Shown one piece after another: positions 1-6,307 of a stretch of DNA of 10,104 bases. Where the stretch lies: NCBI GenBank assembly GCA_037439705.1, contig JBBIVP010000052.1:1-10104 (forward strand). The letters are read 5' to 3'. A model generated the notes under the pieces. The model worked only from the letters and a program-made list of their open reading frames with translations, had not been told where the DNA came from and ran no database searches. This DNA comes from JBBIVP01 sp037439705 [NCBI: bacterium]. Lineage in GTDB: Bacteria; JBBIVP01. The position numbers and the translations under genes were made by a program. Within the stretch, counting starts at the first letter, position 1, and each line of letters starts with the position of its first letter.

Positions 1-155
1 GGCCAAAATTCAAGCACGACAACAAAAACACAGGTCTATACACAGGAAATCCATATCCAGCGTGGTAAATTGCATTGTTTTTAAGAAAGAAAGCGAAAAG
101 AAAAATAATTGAAAGAAGGTCAAACAGTCTCTTGCCACTTACTTTTAAAAAACAT
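1..155 (-). CDS. Possible N-terminus of a membrane protein, cut by the window edge; start out of frame
   Basis: On the minus strand one frame stays open from about position 163 to the window edge (some 54 codons). It encodes a basic N-terminus with the stretch KRLFDLL followed by a very hydrophobic run (SIIFLFAFFL), then NAIYHAGYGFPVYRPVF, then leaves the window. The frame contains no ATG, GTG or TTG in a suitable place. An ATG at 155-153, 18 nt after the radical SAM stop, is in the neighbouring frame. Removing one T from the T6 run (147-152 on the plus strand) would join it to the open frame and give a protein starting MFLKVSGKRLFDLL. KRLFDLL next to a membrane helix recalls the N-terminus of bacterial sugar transferases, but the following residues do not match that family, so no function is assigned. 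It may be a frameshifted gene, a sequencing error, or chance. Confidence 0.3.
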
Positions 156-173
156 AATGGTTGTCAAAAATGA

Positions 174-1583
174 TTAAAATTTCATCTTGTTTATGGAAAA
201 GAAGGCATGACGGAAGCCGAGAATCTGTTTAAAGTATCCAATTTTGTCGAAGGGATAATCTTTGAAAACCCTTATTATTCTTGGCGGATAACCGTAAAAT
301 AAAAGGTAAGCCTTCATGTAAAGCCTTTTTAAAGTTTTATCATCAACATTGGAAAGGTTTAGGTGGGTATAATGGTAGTGATAATTCTTGAAATCCTTGA
401 ACTCCCTTCCCTCTCCATACATTTCATAAAGGTCTGTATTCTCAAATGGAGTAACAATAAAGAAACCGGCTGTATGAAGTTTTGATGTAACAGCAAATTT
501 TATCGTCCGATTTATCTCTTCCTTTGTTTCCGTTGGAAATCCAATCATGAAGTAGCCTGTTGCAAAAATTCCGTTTTTGACCCCTATCTCAATTGCCTTT
601 CTCGCCTTTTCAATATCAAGGTTCTTCCTTATCAGTTTCTGAATCCTTTCGGATGCAGATTCAATTGCAAAACTTATATAATATGTCCCGCACCTTCTCA
701 AAAGCTTTAAGGTTTCCTCGGTCAATATATCAGACCTCAATCCATTCGGAAATGAAAGGATTGTCTTCCATCCCCTTTTGAGTATTCCTTCACATATAGC
801 ATGTGTCCTTGCTGTATCCACATTGAATATGTCGTCAACAATTTCAAATCTTCTTATCCCGAATCTTTTCATTATATATTCCATCTCCTGAAGGACATTT
901 TCTGGAGACCTTTTTCTCACTATCCTTCCAGAAAGCTTGTGGCAATAGATACAGCTGTAAGGGCACCCCCTCTCTGTATACATTGCCACATAGGGAATTT
1001 CTAATCTTGTTCCTGAAAACTTTCTCTCTTTCGCATACCTCTCAATGGGAAGGAGGTCCCATGCTGGAAATGGTATATCATCAGGATTTTCAACTACCTC
1101 TCCTGGCGGATTAATTACTATTTCTCCATTATTATTTCTATATACGATTCCATTTATTTCTCTTCCATCCTTTCCGCTTGCCAGTGCGTTTATAAGTTTG
1201 TGAAATGTCTTCTCACCCTCTCCCCTCACTGCATAATCAATGTTCATGTCAGAAATGGTATCTTCAGGAAAAAGAGATGGATGCGGTCCACCAGCTATAA
1301 CTTTGATTTTTGGAGAAACCCTTTTTGTCATCAGAGCAATTCTGTGCATCTCATGGGCTTCCATCGTTATAGAACTTATCCCCACCACATCTGGAGAAAA
1401 TTCCTTTATAACCGAATAGAGCTGATTGTCATCGGGTTTCTCAATACGGATATCATAGAGTTTTAACTTCATATACGGTTCCTTTTCTCTGAGATAAGAG
1501 GCAAGGTAGGCTATTCCGAGAGGAGTGGTTATAACATTAAATCTTTCTGGAACAAAACCTGCTTTTATAAGGAAAACCCTCAT
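174..1583 (-). CDS. B12-binding-domain radical SAM enzyme (BchE-like architecture), substrate unknown
   Basis: This 469-residue protein has the two-domain layout of cobalamin-dependent radical SAM enzymes. Residues 1 to about 165 form a Rossmann-like B12-binding domain, with the family hallmarks GISS (68-71), AGGPHPS (97-103) and YAVRGEGE (118-125). No DxHxxG motif is visible, as is usual for this class. The radical SAM TIM barrel follows, with the 4Fe-4S cysteines C207, C211 and C214 in ERGCPYSCIYC. Further conserved segments are EIVDDIF (247-253), FAIESAS (305-311) and GYFMIGFPTET (343-353). Members perform methylations, cyclisations or ring rearrangements; the sequence does not reveal the substrate. 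The start is the ATG at 1583-1581. It lies 6 nt from a predicted -10 element and has no Shine-Dalgarno motif, so the mRNA is probably leaderless. It is divergent from the PhaR-like operon, and a possible second minus-strand gene follows 18 nt after its stop. The family call is firm; the function is open. Confidence 0.93.
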   Translation of the reverse strand: MRVFLIKAGFVPERFNVITTPLGIAYLASYLREKEPYMKLKLYDIRIEKPDDNQLYSVIKEFSPDVVGISSITMEAHEMHRIALMTKRVSPKIKVIAGGPHPSLFPEDTISDMNIDYAVRGEGEKTFHKLINALASGKDGREINGIVYRNNNGEIVINPPGEVVENPDDIPFPAWDLLPIERYAKERKFSGTRLEIPYVAMYTERGCPYSCIYCHKLSGRIVRKRSPENVLQEMEYIMKRFGIRRFEIVDDIFNVDTARTHAICEGILKRGWKTILSFPNGLRSDILTEETLKLLRRCGTYYISFAIESASERIQKLIRKNLDIEKARKAIEIGVKNGIFATGYFMIGFPTETKEEINRTIKFAVTSKLHTAGFFIVTPFENTDLYEMYGEGREFKDFKNYHYHYTHLNLSNVDDKTLKRLYMKAYLLFYGYPPRIIRVFKDYPFDKIGYFKQILGFRHAFFSINKMKF

Positions 1584-1589
1584 AATTTT

Positions 1590-1618
1590 ATTCTAATTGA
1601 TTATATAGATTTAATCAA
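1590..1618 (-). promoter_or_regulatory. Sigma-70-type promoter of the radical SAM gene (leaderless geometry)
   Basis: Read on the minus strand: TTGATT (1618-1613), a 17-nt spacer, TAGAAT (1595-1590), then 6 nt (AAAATT) and the ATG at 1583. The expected transcription start therefore falls at the start codon. A more consensus-like TATAAT lies within the spacer (1605-1600), but the hexamer 17 nt upstream of it (AAAGAG) is a poor -35. If it were used instead, the leader would be only about 10 nt with no ribosome binding site. Confidence 0.6.
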
Positions 1619-1636
1619 GCGACTCTTTCGGTTGCT
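1618..1636. promoter_or_regulatory. Imperfect inverted repeat between the divergent promoters, possible operator
   Basis: AGCGAC (1618-1623) and GTTGCT (1631-1636) form a six-position dyad with one G:T mismatch around a 7-nt centre. It overlaps the outer edge of the leftward -35 and sits 11 nt from the rightward -35, a suitable position for a regulator acting on both promoters. Short dyads of this size arise by chance, so this is a suggestion only. Confidence 0.25.
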
Positions 1637-1647
1637 CGTACAAATCC

Positions 1648-1676
1648 TTGAAACCTATAACGCAATGTGTTAAAAT
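1648..1676 (+). promoter_or_regulatory. Sigma-70-type promoter of the PhaR-like/acpS operon (leaderless geometry)
   Basis: TTGAAA (1648-1653), an exact 17-nt spacer and TAAAAT (1671-1676) form a good sigma-70-type promoter. The GTG start codon of the first gene begins 6 nt after the -10 hexamer, so the predicted transcription start coincides with the initiation codon and no ribosome binding site fits in between. The 14 bases ending in the -10 match the promoter at 6308-6336 in 12 positions. Confidence 0.75.
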
Positions 1677-1682
1677 GCGGGT

Positions 1683-2192
1683 GTGAAGGTCATAAAAAAG
1701 TATAAAAATCGCAAGCTTTATGATATGGACGAAAGCAGGTATGTTACTTTGAACGAAATAAAGGAAATAATGAAAAAGGGTGAAGAGGTTCAGATAATAG
1801 ACGATGCTACGGGAGAGGACATAACATCAGTTGTCCTCACGCAAATCCTGCACACCGTAGAGAAGAAGGAAAGAGCTCTTCCACAGGAAGGTTTGAAATG
1901 GCTGTTAAAGTACGGAGGAGAGGCTCTTGAGGAGCTGATTTCAAATATTCAGAACATAAGAAAGGAGGCAGAAAAACAAATAAAGACATTTGTAAAAAAG
2001 GGGAAAGAATCCGCTTCAGAAGAGATAAAAAAGACATTCTTTGATGCTCTAAAAGAAATAAGAAACACAATAAAGAGTTTCATACCCATCTCCACTGATT
2101 ACAAAAAGACTCTTGGTGAGATAAAAGAAATTAAAAAGAGGCTGAAAAGAATGGAGAAAAGAATTTTAAAACTTGAAAAAAATAGAAAATAA
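1683..2192 (+). CDS. PhaR-like regulator with PHB/PHA-accumulation DNA-binding domain
   Basis: The protein has 169 residues. Residues 5-58 match the polyhydroxyalkanoate-accumulation regulator DNA-binding domain, with the signature YKNRKLYDMDESRYVTLNEI (7-26), a GEEVQIIDDATGEDIT segment (33-48) and VLTQIL (51-56). In the family this domain is coupled to PHA/PHB granule regulation, where it represses phasin genes. Many distant bacteria carry it without PHA synthesis, and no PHA gene is visible here. The rest (about 62-169) is charged and helical, ending in a lysine/glutamate-rich segment (144-168) with heptad-like leucine/isoleucine spacing that probably forms a coiled coil. The start is a GTG only 6 nt after the -10, so the message looks leaderless. 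It heads the operon, and its stop lies 3 nt before the response regulator. The DNA-binding domain is clear; the target and signal are unknown. Confidence 0.85.
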   Translation: MKVIKKYKNRKLYDMDESRYVTLNEIKEIMKKGEEVQIIDDATGEDITSVVLTQILHTVEKKERALPQEGLKWLLKYGGEALEELISNIQNIRKEAEKQIKTFVKKGKESASEEIKKTFFDALKEIRNTIKSFIPISTDYKKTLGEIKEIKKRLKRMEKRILKLEKNRK

Positions 2193-2195
2193 ATC

Positions 2196-3575
2196 ATGGA
2201 AGGAGAGAGGGGAAACATCTTAATAGTTGACGACGAGCAAAGCTTCTGTGATGTGTTAAAGGAAATTTTTGAAGAGATGAGATGGAATGTTGATACATGT
2301 GGAACCATTAAAGAAGGACTGGAAAAACTGAAAAGTGGCGCTTACGATGTGGTGATTACTGACCTGAAACTTCCTGATGGAAGGGGGGAGGATTTTCTAA
2401 AAATTGTGAAGGAGACAAATCCCGATACAGAAGTAATTGTGTTAACCGCATACGGAACGGTTGAATCTGCTGTAGAGGCAATGAAGAGTGGCGCATTTCA
2501 TTACATTCTCAAAGGAGGAAAGGTGAGCATAGAGGAACTGAAGCTCACCTCCATAAAGGCTCTTGAAAGGAAGAAATTGAAGGAAGAAAACAGAAGACTG
2601 TGGCGAGAGCTCTACAGGGAATTTTCCTTTGAAAACATTGTTGGACGCTCAAAGGCGATGCAGGAGATTTTTGAGCTCATAAGAAGAGTTTCACTTGTGG
2701 ATACTCCTGTTCTTATTGAGGGAGAAAGTGGAACAGGAAAGGAACTTGTCGCAAGGGCAATCCATCACAACTCTCCAAGAAGGCTGAAACCTTTTGTAGC
2801 AATCAACTGTGCTTCAATTCCAGAAACCCTCGTTGAAAGTGAACTCTTCGGACACATAAAGGGTGCTTTCACCGGAGCATACACATCAAAAAAGGGACTT
2901 TTTGAAGTGGCTGACGGAGGGACGGTATTTCTTGATGAAATAGGAGACCTTTCTTTACCTGTCCAGGCAAAACTTCTGAGATTTCTTCAGGAAAAGACAT
3001 TTCAGCCAATTGGAAGCACAGAGGAAAAAAAAGTGGATGTCCGAATAATATGTGCTACGAACAAGAACCTGAAAGATGAAATGCTGAGTGGAAGGTTCAG
3101 GGAAGACCTGTTCTACAGGATAAATGTGGTATCAATAAAACTTCCTCCTCTCAGGGAAAGAAAAGAAGACATTCCACTTCTGGTTCGCCATTTTGTTGAA
3201 AAGTTTTCAAAGGAATTGAAGAAGGAGATAAAAAGGGTTTCTGACGAAGCCATGGAAATGCTCCTGAATTATTCCTACCCAGGAAATGTCAGGGAACTGG
3301 AAAACATCATAATAGGTGCTATAACCCTTGAAAGCTCTGACCTGATTCAGGCAGAAACCCTTCTTCTGTTAAAGAAAAACAGAGAAGGAACGGAAATTGC
3401 ACTTGACCCTTTAAGGGAAGGATTTAATCTTGAAAAGGTAATTGCAGAAACAGAAAAGAAGTATGTTAAAATGGCTCTTGAAAAGGCAAATGGAAAACAG
3501 GCAAAGGCAGCTGAAATTTTGGGAATCACACCAAGGCAATTGAGATACCTCATGGATAAATACGGGATTAAGTAA
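2196..3575 (+). CDS. NtrC-family sigma-54-dependent response regulator (REC-AAA+-Fis HTH)
   Basis: This complete 459-residue bacterial enhancer-binding protein activates sigma-54 RNA polymerase by ATP hydrolysis. The receiver domain spans about 6-125: acidic pair D12/D13, phospho-acceptor D56 in [10 protein letters not shown]84 and K106. K106 is followed by GG rather than the usual proline. The AAA+ domain spans about 145-380. It has Walker A GESGTGKE (176-183), the sigma-54 contact loop GAFTGA (223-228), Walker [11 protein letters not shown] (241-250), the arginine-finger region [11 protein letters not shown] (301-311) and [10 protein letters not shown] (361-370). A Fis-type helix-turn-helix closes the protein (about 434-457, [18 protein letters not shown]). 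The start is the first ATG after the upstream stop; no Shine-Dalgarno lies before it, though a purine-rich stretch lies just after it. No histidine kinase is present in the window, so it is an orphan here. I saw no -24/-12 promoter in the intergenic regions. Confidence 0.96.
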   Translation: MEGERGNILIVDDEQSFCDVLKEIFEEMRWNVDTCGTIKEGLEKLKSGAYDVVITDLKLPDGRGEDFLKIVKETNPDTEVIVLTAYGTVESAVEAMKSGAFHYILKGGKVSIEELKLTSIKALERKKLKEENRRLWRELYREFSFENIVGRSKAMQEIFELIRRVSLVDTPVLIEGESGTGKELVARAIHHNSPRRLKPFVAINCASIPETLVESELFGHIKGAFTGAYTSKKGLFEVADGGTVFLDEIGDLSLPVQAKLLRFLQEKTFQPIGSTEEKKVDVRIICATNKNLKDEMLSGRFREDLFYRINVVSIKLPPLRERKEDIPLLVRHFVEKFSKELKKEIKRVSDEAMEMLLNYSYPGNVRELENIIIGAITLESSDLIQAETLLLLKKNREGTEIALDPLREGFNLEKVIAETEKKYVKMALEKANGKQAKAAEILGITPRQLRYLMDKYGIK

Positions 3576-3587
3576 AATTCATCAACT

Positions 3588-4319
3588 ATGAAGATAAAAG
3601 TAGGAACATGTGGATTTCCCGCTCAAAAGGAGAAACTCTTTTCAGAACTTGATGCAATTGAAATCCAGCAAACCTTTTACCATCCTCCTGAAGCACAGAC
3701 CCTTAAAAAATGGAAGGAGGAAGCAAAGGGAATGGTTGAGTTTACTCTCAAGGCATGGCAGTTAATAACCCATCTTCCCTCAAGCCCCACCTACAAAAAA
3801 TTAAAGGGAGAACTCAAAGAAAAAATATCAAAAATCTCGGATAAACTCGGCTTTTTCAAAAACACAAAAGAGGTTTTCAGAGCGTATGAAAAAACATTGG
3901 AATCCTGTGAGGCAGTTGGAGGAAAGGTAATCATTTTTCAATCACCATCTTCTTTCAGGGAGAACGAGGAAAACATAAGAAATATGAGAAATTTTTTTAA
4001 AAATGCCTACAGACCGAAAGGGATTACATTTGTCTGGGAACCAAGGGGAAGGTGGAATACTGAAATTTTGAAAGAAATCTCAAAGGATTGCGAAATTTTA
4101 ATAGGAGGGGATCCTCTTGGAGGTGGTTATCTTATGGGTGAGGTCTTTTATTTGAGACTTCACGGAATCGGTGGATTCAGATACAAATTTAAAGAGGAGG
4201 ATTTCAGAAAGATTTCTGAAATAATTGGAAATAAGAAAACTTATGTTATGTTCAACAACATAAGCATGTTTGAGGATGCTTTGAAATTTAAAAAATTTAT
4301 AAGCGGGAGGAAAAAATGA
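3588..4319 (+). CDS. DUF72 (YecE-like) family protein, TIM-barrel fold, function unknown
   Basis: This 243-residue protein matches DUF72. It opens with VGTCGFP (5-11), followed by the strongly conserved block AIEIQQTFYHPP (23-34). Then come FTLKAWQLITHLPSSPTY (52-69), IIFQSPSSF (115-123), a FVWEPRGRW strand (about 149-157), a G-rich loop (IGGDPLGGG) and a late YLRLHG segment. The length is normal for the family. DUF72 proteins are predicted TIM barrels of unsettled biochemical role. The ATG lies 12 nt after the response-regulator stop and has no Shine-Dalgarno motif, so translation may depend on ribosomes arriving from upstream. Its last codons carry the GGGAGG ribosome binding site of the next gene, and its stop overlaps that gene's start (ATGA). 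Confidence 0.88.
   Translation: MKIKVGTCGFPAQKEKLFSELDAIEIQQTFYHPPEAQTLKKWKEEAKGMVEFTLKAWQLITHLPSSPTYKKLKGELKEKISKISDKLGFFKNTKEVFRAYEKTLESCEAVGGKVIIFQSPSSFRENEENIRNMRNFFKNAYRPKGITFVWEPRGRWNTEILKEISKDCEILIGGDPLGGGYLMGEVFYLRLHGIGGFRYKFKEEDFRKISEIIGNKKTYVMFNNISMFEDALKFKKFISGRKK
4305..4310 (+). promoter_or_regulatory. Shine-Dalgarno motif of the M20 peptidase gene
   Basis: GGGAGG lies 5 nt before the ATG at 4316, inside the last codons of the DUF72 gene. It supports the ATG that overlaps the upstream stop, and shows that this organism uses Shine-Dalgarno initiation alongside the apparently leaderless first genes. Confidence 0.8.
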
Positions 4320-5632
4320 ATGAAAAAGAATGGAACGAAATAAAGGAAGAGGCAATTGAGGTCCTTTCAAAATTCATTCAGTTCAACACCACAAATCCTC
4401 CAGGAAACGAGTTTCCAGCCTGCGAATTTCTCGGAAGCATCTTAAAAAGAGAAAATATAGAGTTTAAAATTGAAAAGACCGCGGAGAACAGGGCAAATTT
4501 ATATGCTGAAATATCAGGCGGAAAAGACCCTCTTGTAATTCTTTTAAACCACATTGATGTGGTTCAGGCGGATCCGAAAGAATGGAGCGTTGGCCCTTTT
4601 TCGGGAGTTTTTAAGGACTCTTATATATGGGGAAGAGGAGCACTGGATTGTAAAGGGCTCGGAATTATGGAACTTTTCGCCTTTATCCTCTTGAAAAGAA
4701 AAGGAAATCTAAAAAGAAATATCATCTTCTGCGCCACTGCGGATGAAGAGATGGGAGGGAGGTTCGGAGCATACATAGCTGCTGAAAGGCTTTCTCAGAG
4801 ATTAAAAAACGCATTTGTTCCAAATGAAGGAGGACTTGGAATAAAAAGGATGCTCTTCGGAAAAAACCTGTATTCACCTGATTTCGGAGAGAAGGGACCG
4901 GTATGGATTGAACTTGTTGCAACAGGAAAGGCGGGACATGGTTCAATGCCCCATCCTGACAATGCAAACCTGAAACTCATAAATGCCGTAGAAGAAATTC
5001 TGAAAAGTAAAAAGGAAATGAAGGTGATTCCAGAAATTCGTTCAGCCCTTAACTTTCTAAAAAAAGAATCAGGAAGAGTAAAATTCTTTCCTTTTGTATT
5101 CAGACTTTTACCAAAATTTCTTCTGAAGAAAGCACTATCAAAAAATTACAGGCTTTCTGCCATGTTCCATAATACCTTTGCCCTTACCATACTTAACGGA
5201 GGATATAAGGAAAATGTAATACCCGGAAGTTCAAGGGCAGTTATTGACATAAGGCTTCTCCCGGGAGAATCTCCTGATAAAGTGATTGAAGAAATAAAAA
5301 AGAAGGTGGAAAAATATGGAGTTTCGGTAAATGTTTTAGCAAAAGAAATGCCATCCCTTTCAGACCCACAGACAAAATATATGGAGTGTATAAGAGAAGT
5401 AATAAAAAGAAAATATCCGGATGCTCTGTTTCTTCCACTTCTTGTTCCCGGTTTCACTGATTCAAGATTTTTCAGGGCAAAAGGAGCGATAGCATACGGA
5501 TTTATTCCCTGCACCTTTGAGCAGGAGGAGATTGACAGGGTTCATGGCGTAAATGAAAGAATCTCAGAAGAATCTCTGCTTGAAGGAATAAAAAATATAT
5601 ATGAAATAGTAAAGGCAGTTCAGGAAGTATGA
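4316..5632 (+). CDS. M20-family metallopeptidase/amidohydrolase (ArgE/DapE/CPG2-like)
   Basis: This 438-residue zinc-dependent hydrolase of the M20 family cleaves amide bonds in peptides, acylated amino acids or related substrates. The full metal set is visible: H79 and D81 in LLNHIDVV, bridging D111 in WGRGALDCKG, catalytic base E144 and ligand E145 in TADEEMGG, E171 in PNEGG, and H410 in RVHGVNERI. The lid/dimerisation domain (about 195-310) carries GHGSMPH (207-213, with H208) and NVIPG (300-304). The catalytic domain resumes with TDSRFFRAKG (381-390). No signal peptide is seen, so it is probably cytoplasmic. Residues 255-285, between the lid motifs, are hydrophobic and basic. The start overlaps the DUF72 stop as ATGA and has a good ribosome binding site; its stop overlaps the acpS start in the same way. 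The family is certain; the substrate (dipeptide, N-acyl amino acid or other) cannot be decided. Confidence 0.92.
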   Translation: MNEKEWNEIKEEAIEVLSKFIQFNTTNPPGNEFPACEFLGSILKRENIEFKIEKTAENRANLYAEISGGKDPLVILLNHIDVVQADPKEWSVGPFSGVFKDSYIWGRGALDCKGLGIMELFAFILLKRKGNLKRNIIFCATADEEMGGRFGAYIAAERLSQRLKNAFVPNEGGLGIKRMLFGKNLYSPDFGEKGPVWIELVATGKAGHGSMPHPDNANLKLINAVEEILKSKKEMKVIPEIRSALNFLKKESGRVKFFPFVFRLLPKFLLKKALSKNYRLSAMFHNTFALTILNGGYKENVIPGSSRAVIDIRLLPGESPDKVIEEIKKKVEKYGVSVNVLAKEMPSLSDPQTKYMECIREVIKRKYPDALFLPLLVPGFTDSRFFRAKGAIAYGFIPCTFEQEEIDRVHGVNERISEESLLEGIKNIYEIVKAVQEV

Positions 5633-6000
5633 TACTCGGTCTTGGAATTGATGAGGTTGAAATAGAAAGGGTGATAGATATGCTTGAAAGATATGGTGAA
5701 AAGTTTAAAAAAAGGTTTTTTTCTGATGAGGAACTCCATATAGTTGGAAATTTCCCTCAAAAAATGGCTGGAAGGATTGCTGGAAAAGAGGCGGTTTATA
5801 AAGCAATATCTCCCGGTCAAATTGGACTGAGGTGGAGGGAGATAAAAATTCTGGAGAAAGATGGAAAACCTGTTGTATTTCTTTCAGGAAAAACAAGAGA
5901 AATCTCTGAAAAAACGGGAATAAAAAATCTTCACATCTCCATCTCACACACCTCAACCCTCGCCATAGCGGTGGCAATTGCCGAAGGGGAAATCTCATAA
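5629..6000 (+). CDS. acpS: Holo-[acyl-carrier-protein] synthase
   Basis: AcpS transfers the 4'-phosphopantetheine arm from coenzyme A to a serine of apo-ACP, switching on fatty acid synthesis in the cytoplasm. The 123-residue length is typical. It begins ILGLGIDEVEIERV, with metal-binding D8. FFSDEEL (30-36) is the usual FTxxE region, RIAGKEAVYKAI (49-60) holds the magnesium ligand E54, and LHISISHTSTLAIAVAI (101-117) is the conserved C-terminal strand. E9 follows D8, where the family more often has isoleucine, leucine or valine. The ATG overlaps the M20 stop (ATGA), with a weak AGGA 3 nt upstream, so translational coupling is likely. It is the last gene of the five-gene operon. No strong GC-rich terminator follows; the non-coding region beyond is AT-rich. 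Confidence 0.93.
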   Translation: MILGLGIDEVEIERVIDMLERYGEKFKKRFFSDEELHIVGNFPQKMAGRIAGKEAVYKAISPGQIGLRWREIKILEKDGKPVVFLSGKTREISEKTGIKNLHISISHTSTLAIAVAIAEGEIS

Positions 6001-6026
6001 TCACCTTTTAACTCCACAAACCCCGA

Positions 6027-6127
6027 AAAAAACTGATTTACAAAAATTGTCCGTTAAGTAAAAAGGTAAGAGACAGATTTAAAAAATTAATTTAAAATTA
6101 GTAAAAAACTGTTCTACATTGTCAGTT
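6027..6127. repeat. Pair of diverged direct repeats, about 25-29 bp each
   Basis: Copy 1 (6027-6055) and copy 2 (6103-6127) both start AAAAAACTG and then share TACA, TTGTC and GTT in the same order. With one 4-nt A-run gap, 22 of 25 aligned bases agree. The copies are 76 bp apart, start to start. Part of the match is poly-A, so its weight is lower than the count suggests. Confidence 0.45.
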
Positions 6128-6144
6128 TGATTTAATTTTTTAAA
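6078..6144. repeat. AT-rich inverted repeat with inner hairpin
   Basis: TTTAAAAAATTAA (6078-6090) and TTAATTTTTTAAA (6132-6144) are perfect 13-bp inverted copies. Within them AAACTG (6106-6111) and CAGTTT (6123-6128) form a second perfect arm pair around an 11-nt loop. The outer stem has no G or C and would be weak as RNA. It could act as a DNA-level element or as a poor terminator for the upstream operon. Confidence 0.5.
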
Positions 6145-6192
6145 CTAAAAAAGAACCTTTTTCCCCAACAAACTGGAAAAGTTAAGATATGA

Positions 6193-6282
6193 GCGACATT
6201 AAGGAGTGAGAGGGAGAGATGAAACAAATCCCTTGTTCAAAAAGCCCCTTAAATTTTCTCATTCAAACTCATAAAATGTCGC
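6193..6282. repeat. Nested stem-loop candidate upstream of the tldD-unit promoter
   Basis: GCGACATT (6193-6200) is exactly inverted at 6275-6282 (AATGTCGC). Inside, GAGTGAGA (6204-6211) pairs with TCTCATTC (6257-6264) using one G:T pair, and AACAA (6223-6227) pairs with TTGTT (6233-6237) as an inner hairpin. The arms stay in nested order, as expected of one folded element. It lies upstream of the -35, so it is not part of the predicted tldD-unit mRNA. Confidence 0.35.
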
Positions 6283-6299
6283 ATAAGTATATAACTTAT
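6283..6299. promoter_or_regulatory. Palindrome just upstream of the -35, candidate regulator site
   Basis: ATAAGT-ATATA-ACTTAT is a perfect 6-bp dyad with a 5-nt centre. It ends 8 nt before the -35 hexamer and is centred about 52 bp upstream of the predicted transcription start, a position suited to an activator or repressor. It abuts the end of the nested stem-loop. No regulator can be assigned. Confidence 0.4.
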
Positions 6300-6307
6300 A
6301 CATTTTC

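Noticed and set aside
1600-1605. TATAAT on the minus strand as the radical SAM -10 box
   Set aside because: It is a perfect hexamer, but the -35 position 17 nt upstream reads AAAGAG. TAGAAT at 1590-1595 has a proper TTGATT partner at exactly 17 nt. It remains an alternative.
5146-5514. 122-codon minus-strand open frame inside the M20 gene
   Set aside because: It is antisense to a gene with all catalytic motifs intact and has no recognisable domain; it is a shadow of the coding frame.
5986-6024. GGGG/CCCC pairing as a terminator after acpS
   Set aside because: The 31-nt loop and 4-bp stem are too weak, and an A-run rather than a T-run follows on the plus strand.
6001-6307. CRISPR array, tRNA or IS remnant in the long intergenic region
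   Set aside because: The repeats are only two and diverged, no cloverleaf or T-loop motif was seen, and no transposase-like frame exists.
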